DNA of 64,000 nt, from NCBI RefSeq assembly GCF_002608075.1, contig NZ_LAHA01000005.1:1-64000 (forward strand), read 5' to 3'. Positions 28,680 to 37,579 of this stretch are shown here, piece after piece. The translations under genes and the position numbers were made by a program. The notes beneath the pieces were generated by a model. It saw nothing but the letters and a program-made list of their open reading frames with translations, had not been told where the DNA came from and made no database searches. The stretch comes from Nostoc linckia z4. Its GTDB lineage: Bacteria; Cyanobacteriota; Cyanobacteriia; Cyanobacteriales; Nostocaceae. Position 1 is the first letter of the stretch. The number at the start of each line of letters is the position of its first letter.

Positions 28680-29345
28680 ATGATGAAAGTTGCTTTTTCT
28701 AGACCTTCTCTATTAGTTTATGCATCATCTATTTTGTTATTAGGTTTTTCGTTGCCATTAGTTGCACAAATACCAACTTCTAATGTCTCTACCGAATGCC
28801 AAACGATTATGCCAAAACAACTGAATACCATAGACGACTTTATAGCTATGGGGCACTTTCAAGAAGACTGCAAAAAAGACTCACTCGCTGCGGTTTCTTC
28901 TTTTACTAAAGCAATTCAGTTAAATCCTAAAGCTGAAAAAGCCTACTATCATCGTGCCAATGCTTACTATAACCTTGGAAATTATCAAGCAGCAGTAGCA
29001 GACCATAGCGAAGTGATTAGGCAAAATAGAGGTAGATTCGGTTTTAGCAGTCCCGCATATTGGAACAGGGCTAGGGCTTATGAAAAGTTAGGCGAAAAGT
29101 ACAACGCAATTGCAGATTGGACTCAAGTAATTAGTGAAAGTTCTTCTTCTGCTGAGGCATACTCTTTCAGAGGAAATATGTATCGGGATTTAGGAAATAA
29201 ACAAAGAGCGATCGCAGATTATAAAAGAGCAGAATACCTCTTACAGCAATATTTAAGTGGAGTTTTCGGAAGCGGTTTACAAGATCCTATGTATCAAGAA
29301 ATGCTAGAAAAAATCAGAATTGAATTATCACAACTAAATTCCTAA
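28680..29345 (+). CDS. Exported TPR-repeat protein
   Basis: About 221 residues with an N-terminal signal peptide (SLLVYASSILLLGFSLPLVAQ) and three to four TPR units (KAIQLNPKAEKAYYHRANAYYNLGNYQAAVADH; AYWNRARAYEKLGEKYNAIADW; AYSFRGNMYRDLGNKQRAIADY, each given in part). TPRs mediate protein-protein contacts, so this is probably a periplasmic or luminal scaffold. ATG 28680 or 28683 is the likely start; a TTG six bases earlier is less likely. The 234 bp upstream hold no recognisable gene. Confidence 0.8.
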   Translation: MMKVAFSRPSLLVYASSILLLGFSLPLVAQIPTSNVSTECQTIMPKQLNTIDDFIAMGHFQEDCKKDSLAAVSSFTKAIQLNPKAEKAYYHRANAYYNLGNYQAAVADHSEVIRQNRGRFGFSSPAYWNRARAYEKLGEKYNAIADWTQVISESSSSAEAYSFRGNMYRDLGNKQRAIADYKRAEYLLQQYLSGVFGSGLQDPMYQEMLEKIRIELSQLNS

Positions 29346-29432
29346 TACCAATTTGCAAAAAGAATGCAACACCTAGACAAGACCCCTCCCCAACCGTGCC
29401 CTTGCTAAGATGCAGCTGGTGAATAGAGGGTC

Positions 29433-29536
29433 ATATCATGTCCGGTTAAAGACTTATTGTTTAGACTGACACGGAGACACGGGGACGCTCTTACGCGGAG
29501 AGATTTTAATGACAAGTAATTAGCCAGACATGATAT
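29433..29536. repeat. 104-bp MITE-like element
   Basis: Imperfect terminal inverted repeats: ATATCATGTCCGGTTAAAG on the left and AATTAGCCAGACATGATAT on the right. The inside has an ACACGGAGACACGGGGACG stretch. A second, chimeric copy lies at 192-266 and a solo end at 47993-48015. It occupies the space between the TPR gene and the 3' end of the PLP decarboxylase; 29537-29652 shows nothing else. Confidence 0.65.
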
Positions 29537-29652
29537 TACGCAATATGTGACTGAAAACCTTATTCTTGCGTAGCGGTAATTCATATATTACCGCTACTTT
29601 CGTTATCTTTTGCGTAACGTTAAATTTTGTTAGGACTCAGGTTCATACAGTA

Positions 29653-31464
29653 TTATTTAAAGCCACGACCAGTATGTGGAACGTGGATCAGTTTCTTTGG
29701 CTTGTGAGTCACGTAAATATCAGTTTCCAGTTCTGGCTTTTCTTCTTCTTGCTTCCCAAAAGCACCAGCCTGACTGAGGTCTTGGATCAGCTCATCAATG
29801 AGGGTAGTGGTAACGTGCGCCATGATGAAAATATGCGAGTACTCGCGCTTATGACCTTTGACATACAACGTCTCGCTCGATAGAGAATATTTAAAGACAA
29901 TGCGATCGTTGGCACGTTTGAAGCGGATAGTAAGTGATAGTGGCGTGTGTCTCACCCACAAATCCTCGCCTAGTTTCTTTTCGAGCGCCTTTAATTGTAA
30001 GTATGCATAGGTAGTTATATTCTCCGTATAAAGCACCTTATTAACCTGGGCTTCGTAAGAATTTTTTGCCAGATAGTCCCAGAAAAGTATGGCTGAGAAA
30101 CCGTTGCGAGAGCCAGCAAATGTAGTATCCTGAGAACCTATATATTCTGGATCGTCGGGTGGACGCAGCTGATATTTTGTCTTGGTCATATAAATCCCGC
30201 ATGGCAATGGTGCGCCGATCCACTTGTGTCCGCTCATAGCGATGGAGTGTACAAAAGGCAGACGAAAGTCAAAATTCGGCCCACGCTGCGAGATTTTGCC
30301 CATGTTATACGCCATTTCAATGAATGGCATATAGGCAGCACCGAGCGCAGCATCTACATGGAACCAGTAACCACTGCGAATATCATACTTGGTTGGATCT
30401 TCGGGATCGTAATACACCTTGCGCTCGTCAAGACCATATTTTTTTAATATAGGAAGCAGAGCGTTGCCTGCTGCTTCTACATCGTCATAAGCACCTTTGA
30501 ATGTAGTGCCGTAGTTAAAGCACACGAGAATAGGATATCCCTTGGCGGCAAAAAACTCGACAAGCTTGCACAGTGATTCAATATCAATCGAGCCAGGGCC
30601 ATCGTTACCGTCTTGAGATGGCACCTCTTTTGGCCAAGGTTGACCTGGTGCTAGTGGATTTTCCTGGGGATATTTTTCAGTCCCAATCTCGTAAAAATTT
30701 TGAATAGCCATCACGCGCATAGCTTTGATAATTGAGTAGTGCGTGTCCTCTGAATAAAATGCAACTGGAGTGTGAGCGTTTGGGTTATTTTCTAAAACGG
30801 GTGTCTGCTGATAGATGAGGCGGCGCGGTACTGAACGTGGCTGACCTTCTAAACTAGCCTTTCTAGCTTCTTGTTCAACGGTAGGGTCATTGAGTAGGAA
30901 CTTACCAGCTAAATAATCACGTCCGTTCCACAAACCGTACAAGTTACCTTCCGTACAACCCATCGTTAAAACATAACCCCAGTAAGACTCTGGGTCATTG
31001 GGATCGTGAGGCCAACGCGCATTCCACAGGGAGGCGTAATAATCTAATACCGCACGTTCCATAAACTTACTGTTGATAGTAAAGTTGCCGCTTTGGAAAG
31101 GGTCGCCGACATTATTAATGTGGTAGTTGAGGTACGGCTTCAAGTCTTCTTCGTAGTTCAAGCTTTGGTTGACTTGATAGCCAAGGAAGTAAGTTTTCTG
31201 CCTAGACTCATAGTTTTGCAATTGAACTAGAGCAATTTTTCGTTGTTCGGGGGTCAAGCCTGTTGAAGATAGCTCGAAGTTTTTGGAAGTAATACCAGGT
31301 ACTGTGGGGTATGTAGAGCATGAATCTTTCGTGGGAGGTGACACGATCGCAGCATCACCAACCATAGCCGAATCGGACACCGTTTGCTGCCATAATCCGA
31401 CTTTTAACCTAAAAAACAGAGTATTTTCGGGATTTTTTGAGTTATTTCCGTCACTTATGCTCAT
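29653..31464 (-). CDS. Group II PLP-dependent decarboxylase
   Basis: Amino-acid decarboxylase of the HDC/GAD/DDC superfamily, producing an amine and CO2. 603 residues, with an N-terminal extension of about 100 residues. The PLP site is visible: GCTEGNLYGLWNGR phosphate loop, HVDAALGAAYMPF Asp, and Schiff-base Lys in MSGHKWIGAPLPCGI. The GCTEGN motif fits histidine- or serine-decarboxylase-like members; the substrate is not known. ATG 31464 is chosen because GGAGG lies 5 bases before it; ATG 31467 is too close and TTG 31476 lacks a site. It runs against the hox genes and separates hoxW from hoxH. Confidence 0.88.
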   Translation of the reverse strand: MSISDGNNSKNPENTLFFRLKVGLWQQTVSDSAMVGDAAIVSPPTKDSCSTYPTVPGITSKNFELSSTGLTPEQRKIALVQLQNYESRQKTYFLGYQVNQSLNYEEDLKPYLNYHINNVGDPFQSGNFTINSKFMERAVLDYYASLWNARWPHDPNDPESYWGYVLTMGCTEGNLYGLWNGRDYLAGKFLLNDPTVEQEARKASLEGQPRSVPRRLIYQQTPVLENNPNAHTPVAFYSEDTHYSIIKAMRVMAIQNFYEIGTEKYPQENPLAPGQPWPKEVPSQDGNDGPGSIDIESLCKLVEFFAAKGYPILVCFNYGTTFKGAYDDVEAAGNALLPILKKYGLDERKVYYDPEDPTKYDIRSGYWFHVDAALGAAYMPFIEMAYNMGKISQRGPNFDFRLPFVHSIAMSGHKWIGAPLPCGIYMTKTKYQLRPPDDPEYIGSQDTTFAGSRNGFSAILFWDYLAKNSYEAQVNKVLYTENITTYAYLQLKALEKKLGEDLWVRHTPLSLTIRFKRANDRIVFKYSLSSETLYVKGHKREYSHIFIMAHVTTTLIDELIQDLSQAGAFGKQEEEKPELETDIYVTHKPKKLIHVPHTGRGFK

Positions 31465-31693
31465 CATTTCCTCCAAACAAAAGATTCACTGGAGAGAATT
31501 TGACTATGGACGATGGCGTGTAGTCATAATGTCTGCTAGAGAGTACCGATCAGTTGTAATGTTGCTTCACAGCTTTAGTTATATGTCAAGAATCTGAGGA
31601 AATTGTGAGCATTACTCCCAAGCTTCTCTATCTGCTCACAAGTTCTTCAAGTTTTTTCCCTAAGTTGAAACTGGTGTTAGAAAGCTAAAAATT

Positions 31694-32143
31694 ATGAATT
31701 GGAATGTAATAGCTATTGGTTACGGTAATGAGTTGCGTAGTGATGATGGCATTGGTCAACGAGTAGCTAAGGCGTTGCATCTATCTAATGTGCAATCTCT
31801 TGCTGTGCAGCAACTTACCCCCGAACTTGCCCAAAATTTAGCTTATGCTGATTTGGCAATCTTCATTGATGCTTGTTTCGCTTCCCAAAGTTCCGAAATT
31901 CAAGTAGAACCACTTTCACCCGCATTTTCCAATATTATCGCCGGACATCTGGGGGATCCATCATCGCTTTTAGCTCTGACTAAAGCAATCTACGGTTATT
32001 GTCCGCGGTCTTGGTGGATCAAAGTACCAGGAGTAAACTTTGAATTAGGACAGAGTTTATCATCTATTGCCGAAACTGGAGTGGCGATCGCTTTACAAAA
32101 AATTACACAAATTATAGAGGAAAATTTGAGCGTAGTTTTTTAA
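31694..32143 (+). CDS. hoxW: Hydrogenase maturation protease HoxW
   Basis: Endopeptidase that clips the C-terminal tail of nickel-loaded HoxH. 149 residues. Family motifs: [18 protein letters not shown] (Glu and Asp nickel-sensing ligands) and AIFIDACFA, with a [12 protein letters not shown]is loop. The cyanobacterial HoxW assignment follows from family motif and linkage to hoxH. Its 3' end is only 34 bp from the acyl-CoA synthetase gene, so the two are probably co-transcribed. Confidence 0.93.
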   Translation: MNWNVIAIGYGNELRSDDGIGQRVAKALHLSNVQSLAVQQLTPELAQNLAYADLAIFIDACFASQSSEIQVEPLSPAFSNIIAGHLGDPSSLLALTKAIYGYCPRSWWIKVPGVNFELGQSLSSIAETGVAIALQKITQIIEENLSVVF

Positions 32144-32177
32144 AATTTCCCTGAACGTTTACCTGAAACACCAACTC

Positions 32178-34985
32178 ATGCACAAGCCTATCCAGTCACC
32201 CATCGAACACGCCTATGATATTTTGGGAACTGAGAAAGTTAATCCTCTCGATGCTATCTTTGCTGCAAAAAGTGTTGCGGTAATTGGTGCTAGCGAAAAG
32301 GCTGATAGTGTTGGACGCACTCTGTTATGGAACTTAATTAGCAATCCTTTTGGTGGAATAATTTTTCCTGTAAATCCTAAGCGCCACAGCATCCTGGGAA
32401 TTAAAGCCTACCCGACTATCTTTGATGTTCCGGAACGAGTTGATTTAGCAGTTATCGCCACACCAGCACCAACAGTCCCCAATATTATCAATCAATGCAT
32501 AGATGCAGGTGTCAAAGGTGCAATTATTCTTAGTGCCGGTTTTAAAGAAGCTGGTGCAGAGGGTGTAGCCTTGGAACAGCAAATACTTGAGCAAGCACAT
32601 CGCGGCAAAATGCGGATTATTGGCCCCAACTGCTTGGGTGTGATGAGTCCGCGCACGGGTTTAAATGCGACTTTTGCCAGTACGATGGCGCGTCCTGGAA
32701 ATGTTGGCTTTATTAGTCAAAGTGGAGCGCTTTGCACTGCTATCCTTGATTGGAGTTTTCGGGAAAACGTTGGTTTTAGCGCCTTTGTTTCCCTTGGTTC
32801 AATGCTGGATGTAGGTTGGGGAGATTTAATTTACTACCTTGGTGATGACCCGCAGACAAAAAGTATTGTAATTTACATGGAGTCAATTGGAAACGCGCGA
32901 TCGTTTCTTTCAGCAGCGCGGGAAGTTGCTTTAACTAAGCCGATTATTGTCATTAAAGCAGGACGCACCGCCGCCGCCGCCAAAGCCGCAGCTTCCCACA
33001 CTGGCGCACTTACAGGTAGTGATGAAGTTCTGGATGCAGCTTTCCGGCGTTGCGGGGTGTTGCGTGTCAACAGCATCTCTGACTTGTTCGATATGGCGGA
33101 GGTACTAGCAAAACAACCCCGTCCCCAAGGGCCACGCCTGACAATTGTCACTAATGCAGGCGGCCCTGGAGTTTTGGCTACTGATGCTTTAATTGCAGCT
33201 GGTGGAGAAGTTGCACCAATTTCCCAAGAAACTATCGCATCCTTGAATGAAATACTACCCACACATTGGAGTCACGGTAACCCTATTGATATTCTCGGCG
33301 ATGCCGACCCCCAACGATATACCAAAGCCTTAGAAATTGCTGCCAAAGATCCAAATAGTGATGGCTTATTGGTAATTCTGACTCCCCAAGCAATGACAGA
33401 CCCCACCCAAACCGCCGAACAATTGAAACCCTACGCAAAGATAGCAAGTAAACCCATCCTTGCTAGTTGGATGGGAGGAGCAGACATCGCCGCAGGTGAG
33501 ATGATTCTCAACCGTCACCATATCCCTACATATCCTTACCCTGATACTGCGGCTCGGATGTTTAGTTACATGTGGCAGTCTAGTTATAATTTGCGTGGTA
33601 TTTATGAAACCCCCATAATGCCCGAATTCGACTCTGGATCGGGTATTCCAGACCGTAACTGTGTAGAAAAAATTATCCAAACAGCACGTCAGGCACAACG
33701 GACTATTCTCACAGAATTTGAATCCAAGCAAATTTTAGCAGCTTATGGAATTCCGGTGGTTACCACTTGCATTGCAAAAAATGAAGATGAAGCGGTGCAA
33801 TGTGCAGAAAAAATTGGTTATCCGGTGGTTTTAAAGTTGTTTTCTGAGGTAATTACTCATAAAACTGATGTTGGTGGCGTGCAATTAAATTTAAAAGATG
33901 CTGATGCTGTAAGACATGCCTACCGCGCTATTGAATCGTGTTTACGAGAGAAATTGCAACACGACCCTGATTATTTAGATGCGATGAATCGCGTCTCCAC
34001 AGGATTGTTTTTGGGGGTGACGGTGCAGCCAATGGTCAAAATGACTGGCTATGAACTAATTATTGGTAGTAGTTTGGATGTACAGTTTGGGCCAGTGTTG
34101 CTGTTTGGCGCAGGAGGACAGCTCGTTGAGGTTTTTCAAGATCGGGCGATCGCACTTCCACCCCTGAATACCACTTTAGCACGCCGGATGATGGAGCAAA
34201 CACAAATTTACAAGGCCCTTCAAGGAGTCCGGGGGCGCAAAAGTGTTGATTTAGCTGCTCTTGAACAATTAATGGTGGTATTTAGTCAATTAGTTGTGGA
34301 ACAGCGTTGGATTAAGGAAATCGACATTAATCCGTTGCTGGCTTCATCTGAACAATTAATAGCTGTGGATGCTCGAATTATTCTTCACGAATCAAATGTT
34401 AAACAAAGCGAACTGCCAAAGTTAGCCATTCGACCTTATCCTACACAATATATTAGTAACTGGACGATGAAAGATGGCACTGCTGTTACCATTCGTCCCA
34501 TCCGTCCAGAAGATGAACCGCTAATGGTGCAATTTCACAACACCCTCTCCCAGGAAAGCGTTTATTTTCGATATTTTCACTTAATTAAACTCCAGTCGAG
34601 AGTAGCACACGAACGACTCACACGTATCTGCTTTATTGATTACGATCGCGAAATCGCCTTAGTTGTAGAATATCAAAATCCCCAAACGCAGACACGGGAA
34701 ATATTGGCAGTTGGTCGGTTAAGTAAAATACATGGTACGAATGCAGCCGAATTTGCTATTGTAGTGAGCGATCGCTGTCAATGCCAAGGTATAGGAACCG
34801 AGTTATTACAAAGGTTACTGCAAGTTAGTCGAGATGAACAGCTAAATACAATTACTGCTGATATTTTGGTTGATAATTATGGGATGCAAAAAGTTTGTGA
34901 AAAACTAGGTTTTCGCATCCAACCCACAGATGATTCTACTGTGGTGAAAGCTCAAATTGATATTGTTACAGGGAATGGGCAATAG
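32178..34985 (+). CDS. ADP-forming acyl-CoA synthetase/GNAT acetyltransferase fusion
   Basis: 935 residues. CoA-binding Rossmann domain (about 30-130), succinyl-CoA-synthetase-like domains (about 165-460) with the phospho-His loop [17 protein letters not shown]-grasp domain (about 500-725; [30 protein letters not shown]) and a C-terminal GNAT domain (about 755-930; [19 protein letters not shown]). The layout is that of bacterial Pat/YfiQ-type lysine acetyltransferases, but the retained active-site His suggests possible acetate-CoA ligase (ADP-forming) activity. Co-directional with hoxW; fermentative acetate and H2 metabolism would be a logical link but is inferred. Confidence 0.9.
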   Translation: MHKPIQSPIEHAYDILGTEKVNPLDAIFAAKSVAVIGASEKADSVGRTLLWNLISNPFGGIIFPVNPKRHSILGIKAYPTIFDVPERVDLAVIATPAPTVPNIINQCIDAGVKGAIILSAGFKEAGAEGVALEQQILEQAHRGKMRIIGPNCLGVMSPRTGLNATFASTMARPGNVGFISQSGALCTAILDWSFRENVGFSAFVSLGSMLDVGWGDLIYYLGDDPQTKSIVIYMESIGNARSFLSAAREVALTKPIIVIKAGRTAAAAKAAASHTGALTGSDEVLDAAFRRCGVLRVNSISDLFDMAEVLAKQPRPQGPRLTIVTNAGGPGVLATDALIAAGGEVAPISQETIASLNEILPTHWSHGNPIDILGDADPQRYTKALEIAAKDPNSDGLLVILTPQAMTDPTQTAEQLKPYAKIASKPILASWMGGADIAAGEMILNRHHIPTYPYPDTAARMFSYMWQSSYNLRGIYETPIMPEFDSGSGIPDRNCVEKIIQTARQAQRTILTEFESKQILAAYGIPVVTTCIAKNEDEAVQCAEKIGYPVVLKLFSEVITHKTDVGGVQLNLKDADAVRHAYRAIESCLREKLQHDPDYLDAMNRVSTGLFLGVTVQPMVKMTGYELIIGSSLDVQFGPVLLFGAGGQLVEVFQDRAIALPPLNTTLARRMMEQTQIYKALQGVRGRKSVDLAALEQLMVVFSQLVVEQRWIKEIDINPLLASSEQLIAVDARIILHESNVKQSELPKLAIRPYPTQYISNWTMKDGTAVTIRPIRPEDEPLMVQFHNTLSQESVYFRYFHLIKLQSRVAHERLTRICFIDYDREIALVVEYQNPQTQTREILAVGRLSKIHGTNAAEFAIVVSDRCQCQGIGTELLQRLLQVSRDEQLNTITADILVDNYGMQKVCEKLGFRIQPTDDSTVVKAQIDIVTGNGQ

Positions 34986-35001
34986 GCATCTCCACAAATA
35001 A

Positions 35002-35030
35002 TGTAAGGGCAAACAACCGTTTGTTCCTAC
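35002..35030. repeat. GTAAGGGCAAACA palindrome
   Basis: Imperfect palindrome GTAAGGGCAAACAACCG/TTTGTTCCTAC in the convergent gap after the synthetase. Related GTAGGGGCGAA palindromes are at 54917 and 62483. Confidence 0.5.
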
Positions 35031-35050
35031 CGATGTTTCCCTATTCCCTT

Positions 35051-35956
35051 TCATTTTGTCTTAGTTGGGGTTGATGTGAGTTCTATATAAATATGTTCTA
35101 ATCGCACGGGTTGACGTGCGATGGCATTAATAGGAATACCTTCAAATCGAGAAATAATTTCTTTTAATTCTAGTGGTTCTGGTAACCAAAAAGTTAACTC
35201 ATCACCATAACGTCGCGGTGTAAAACCGTATTCTTGGGCGCGGGCGATCGCTAGTTCTTCTTCTGGAGTTTGCACCACTACAATTTCAGAAGTTGGAATT
35301 AAGGCGCGTAATTGTGCTAAACTACCTTCAGCCAAAATTTGACCATCTTTTAAAATACCAATTCTCTGACAAAGACGCTCAGCTTCATCTAATAAATGAG
35401 TCGTTAATAAAATCGTTACTCCCTGATTTTTCAATTGTCGAATTAGTTCCCAAATTTCATATCGCGCCTCAATATCTAAGCCAGTAGTCGGCTCATCAAG
35501 AATTAGCAACTGCGGCTGATGTACCAAAGCCACTGCAATATTCAACCGTCGTTGCATTCCACCACTGAGAGTTTCTACCGGACTTTTGGCTCTGTCTAAT
35601 AAATTTACAGCCGCCAGAGTTGCTTTTATTTGTTGCTGGCGCGTTTTTCGATCTAAACCATAAATATCAGCAAAAAACTTGAGATTTTCTTCACAAGTTA
35701 AAGTTTTATAGAGTAAATTTTCTTGGGGGGCAATGCCAATAATTTTTTTGGTTGCTTGAGAAATAGGCTGATTGTTAATTATAACATTACCGCTATCGGG
35801 TTTTAACAAATTACAAATAATATTAATAGTAGTGGTTTTACCTGCTCCATTAGCACCGAGTAAGCCATAAATTTCCCCTGCATCAATATGGAGATTTAAA
35901 TTTTGTAAAACTTTTCTCAATTTATAAGACTTATTTAAATTTTGGATTTTTAACAT
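35051..35956 (-). CDS. ABC transporter ATP-binding protein (DrrA/CcmA-like)
   Basis: 301-residue ATPase subunit. Walker A GANGAGKTTT, Q-loop APQENLL, signature LSGGMQRRLNIAVAL, Walker B LLILDEPTTGLD, H-loop TTHLLDEA, and a C-terminal DUF4162-like regulatory tail. This type pairs with an ABC-2 permease for export of lipids, drugs or polysaccharide, but no permease gene is adjacent, so the partner lies elsewhere. ATG 35956 (MLKIQNLNK) is preferred over TTG 35974. Confidence 0.92.
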   Translation of the reverse strand: MLKIQNLNKSYKLRKVLQNLNLHIDAGEIYGLLGANGAGKTTTINIICNLLKPDSGNVIINNQPISQATKKIIGIAPQENLLYKTLTCEENLKFFADIYGLDRKTRQQQIKATLAAVNLLDRAKSPVETLSGGMQRRLNIAVALVHQPQLLILDEPTTGLDIEARYEIWELIRQLKNQGVTILLTTHLLDEAERLCQRIGILKDGQILAEGSLAQLRALIPTSEIVVVQTPEEELAIARAQEYGFTPRRYGDELTFWLPEPLELKEIISRFEGIPINAIARQPVRLEHIYIELTSTPTKTK

Positions 35957-36093
35957 AATGTAGCTGCAAAACAAAGGAGTCTGTAAAGAATAATTACTAG
36001 ATAACCTGATTATGTACTCGATAATGATAACTTCTTGAACTTAACATATAAATTAGATTTGATTTCTGCAACAACAACCTACTCTAAAAGCTG

Positions 36094-36999
36094 ATGTCTA
36101 AAAAAATTGCTATTCCGATTTTAAGTATCATGTTTGCAATGCTCGTGCCTCATGTAGTAGCTGCTGAGACTGTGATGGAAAAAGTAGCCAGAACGGGAGT
36201 ATTAACTGCTGGTACTAGTAGAGATGCGCTACCTTTTGCCTATGTGGATAGTCAAAAAAAGTTAAATGGCTATTCTGTCGATATGCTAACTCTGATTAAA
36301 GAGCAATTAGAAAAAAACCTGCGAAAAAAAATTAAACTGGAATTAGTTGGTCTTAGTCCCTCTGAACGGATTCCCAAAATAGTTAATCAACAAGTTGATA
36401 TTGTATGTGATGCTAGTAGTTTTACATGGGAGCGAGATAAAAAAGTAGACTTTTCTGTAAGCTACGGTGTCACCGGAACCCAATTATTGGTTAACAAAGA
36501 AAGTAATCTAGGTTCTGCTGAATCCCTGATTGATAAACGAATTGGCGTGTTAGCAGGAACCACAAACGAACAGGCGATCGCTCGCGTACAACCAAAAGCC
36601 AAACTGGTGTATTTTAAAACTAGGGCAGAAGGATACACAGCTTTACAAAAAGGTACTATTGACGCTTTTTCATCCGATAGCATTATTTTAGAAGGATGGC
36701 TGCAACAGCAAAAAAATCCAGATGCTTTTACCATCGTACCCCCTCGCCCCTATTCGCAAGAAGGTATCGCTTGCATGGTACCAGAAAATAACTCGAAATT
36801 CTTGGATACAGTCAACTATTCTCTAGTCAAATTTATGCAAGGATTTATCAACGGTAACCCCCGATATGTTGCTATTTTTGACCGTTGGTTTGGGTCTCAA
36901 GGCACTGTAGCACTCAATCGTGATTTACGCGATTTGGTAGTGGAAACTATGCGATTAGTTATAGAATTTCGTGAAGAAATTCCCAAAAGCGAACTGTGA
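36094..36999 (+). CDS. Periplasmic amino-acid-binding protein (SBP family 3)
   Basis: 301 residues with a signal peptide (IPILSIMFAMLVPHVVAAE) and a family-3 solute-binding fold (GVLTAGTSRDALPFAYVD, LNGYSVDMLTLIKEQL, VDIVCDASSFTWERDKKVDFS, GVLAGTTNEQA). It should bind a polar amino acid and feed an ABC importer or act as a sensor, but no importer genes flank it. The typical ligand Arg after the SFT loop looks replaced in this region (SSFTWERDKK), so the ligand is unclear. Confidence 0.88.
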   Translation: MSKKIAIPILSIMFAMLVPHVVAAETVMEKVARTGVLTAGTSRDALPFAYVDSQKKLNGYSVDMLTLIKEQLEKNLRKKIKLELVGLSPSERIPKIVNQQVDIVCDASSFTWERDKKVDFSVSYGVTGTQLLVNKESNLGSAESLIDKRIGVLAGTTNEQAIARVQPKAKLVYFKTRAEGYTALQKGTIDAFSSDSIILEGWLQQQKNPDAFTIVPPRPYSQEGIACMVPENNSKFLDTVNYSLVKFMQGFINGNPRYVAIFDRWFGSQGTVALNRDLRDLVVETMRLVIEFREEIPKSEL

Positions 37000-37137
37000 T
37001 ATCGCCTGTGGTGGAATTTAAGCTGATGCGCTTTTAAATTGCATAACTCAACTCGTTAGAAAGACGTGGGGACACGGAGATGCAATTTGAATGACGATTA
37101 GCTTATTCTCCCCGACTTACTTAAGATTAAAACTCTT

Positions 37138-37257
37138 GTGCGGTGGGCATCCTGCCATTGGTGTAAACTTAAGCTCAAACGCTTGTCCCACAACCGTTTT
37201 ACCCCACCCCTCAATTCCCTGGGAGGTTTTGCGTTAGCAAAGGTGGGGTGGGGAGTT
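37138..37257. repeat. Inverted-repeat remnants before the tandem array
   Basis: A GGTGGGCATCCTGCC fragment (37142) as in the elements at 113 and 56484, and a CCCCACCCC...GGTGGGGTGGGG inverted repeat (37202-37253). No gene is seen from 37000 to the array. Confidence 0.5.
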
Positions 37258-37290
37258 ATGCAAATTCAAAGCATATTAGTTTATTGACTC

Positions 37291-37542
37291 ACAATTGAGT
37301 TGCGTCGCCTGACAATTGAGTTGCGTCGAGTCACAATTGAGTTGCGTCGCCTGACAATTGAGTTGCGTCGCCTGACAATTGAGTTGCGTCGAGTCACAAT
37401 TGAGTTGCGTCGCCTGACAATTGAGTTGCGTCGAGTCACAATTGAGTTGCGTCGAGTCACAATTGAGTTGTGTCGAGTCACAATTGAGTTGCGTCGCCTG
37501 ACAATTGAGTTGCGTCGAGTCACAATTGAGTTGCATCAATCG
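37291..37542. repeat. 12-copy, 21-bp tandem array with two alternating variants
   Basis: Twelve head-to-tail 21-bp units, each ACAATTGAGTTGCGTCG plus a 4-base tag. The tag is CCTG (C) or AGTC (A), in the order C A C C A C A A A C A; the last unit is degenerate (TTGCATCAATCG). Only one other base change is seen (TTGTGTCG in unit 9). As 21 is a multiple of three, several frames stay open with heptapeptide periodicity on both strands, so the open frames are probably a by-product. It sits in the convergent gap between the solute-binding protein and the FUSC gene. Confidence 0.95.
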
Positions 37543-37579
37543 TAATAACGAAATTACGTTATTTTTGCCTAAGTCCTGC
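37541..37579. repeat. Dispersed 40-bp repeat next to the tandem array
   Basis: The reverse complement of this stretch matches 50443-50484 with few changes (core AATAACGTAATTTCG). It runs from the end of the tandem array to the stop codon of the FUSC gene. Confidence 0.7.

Noticed and set aside
29566..29883. 105-codon plus-strand frame over the end of the PLP decarboxylase
   Set aside because: Antisense to the strongly supported decarboxylase; no family resemblance.
37291..37542. CRISPR array
   Set aside because: Units are 21 bp with only a 4-base two-state variable part; there are no unique spacers and no cas genes.
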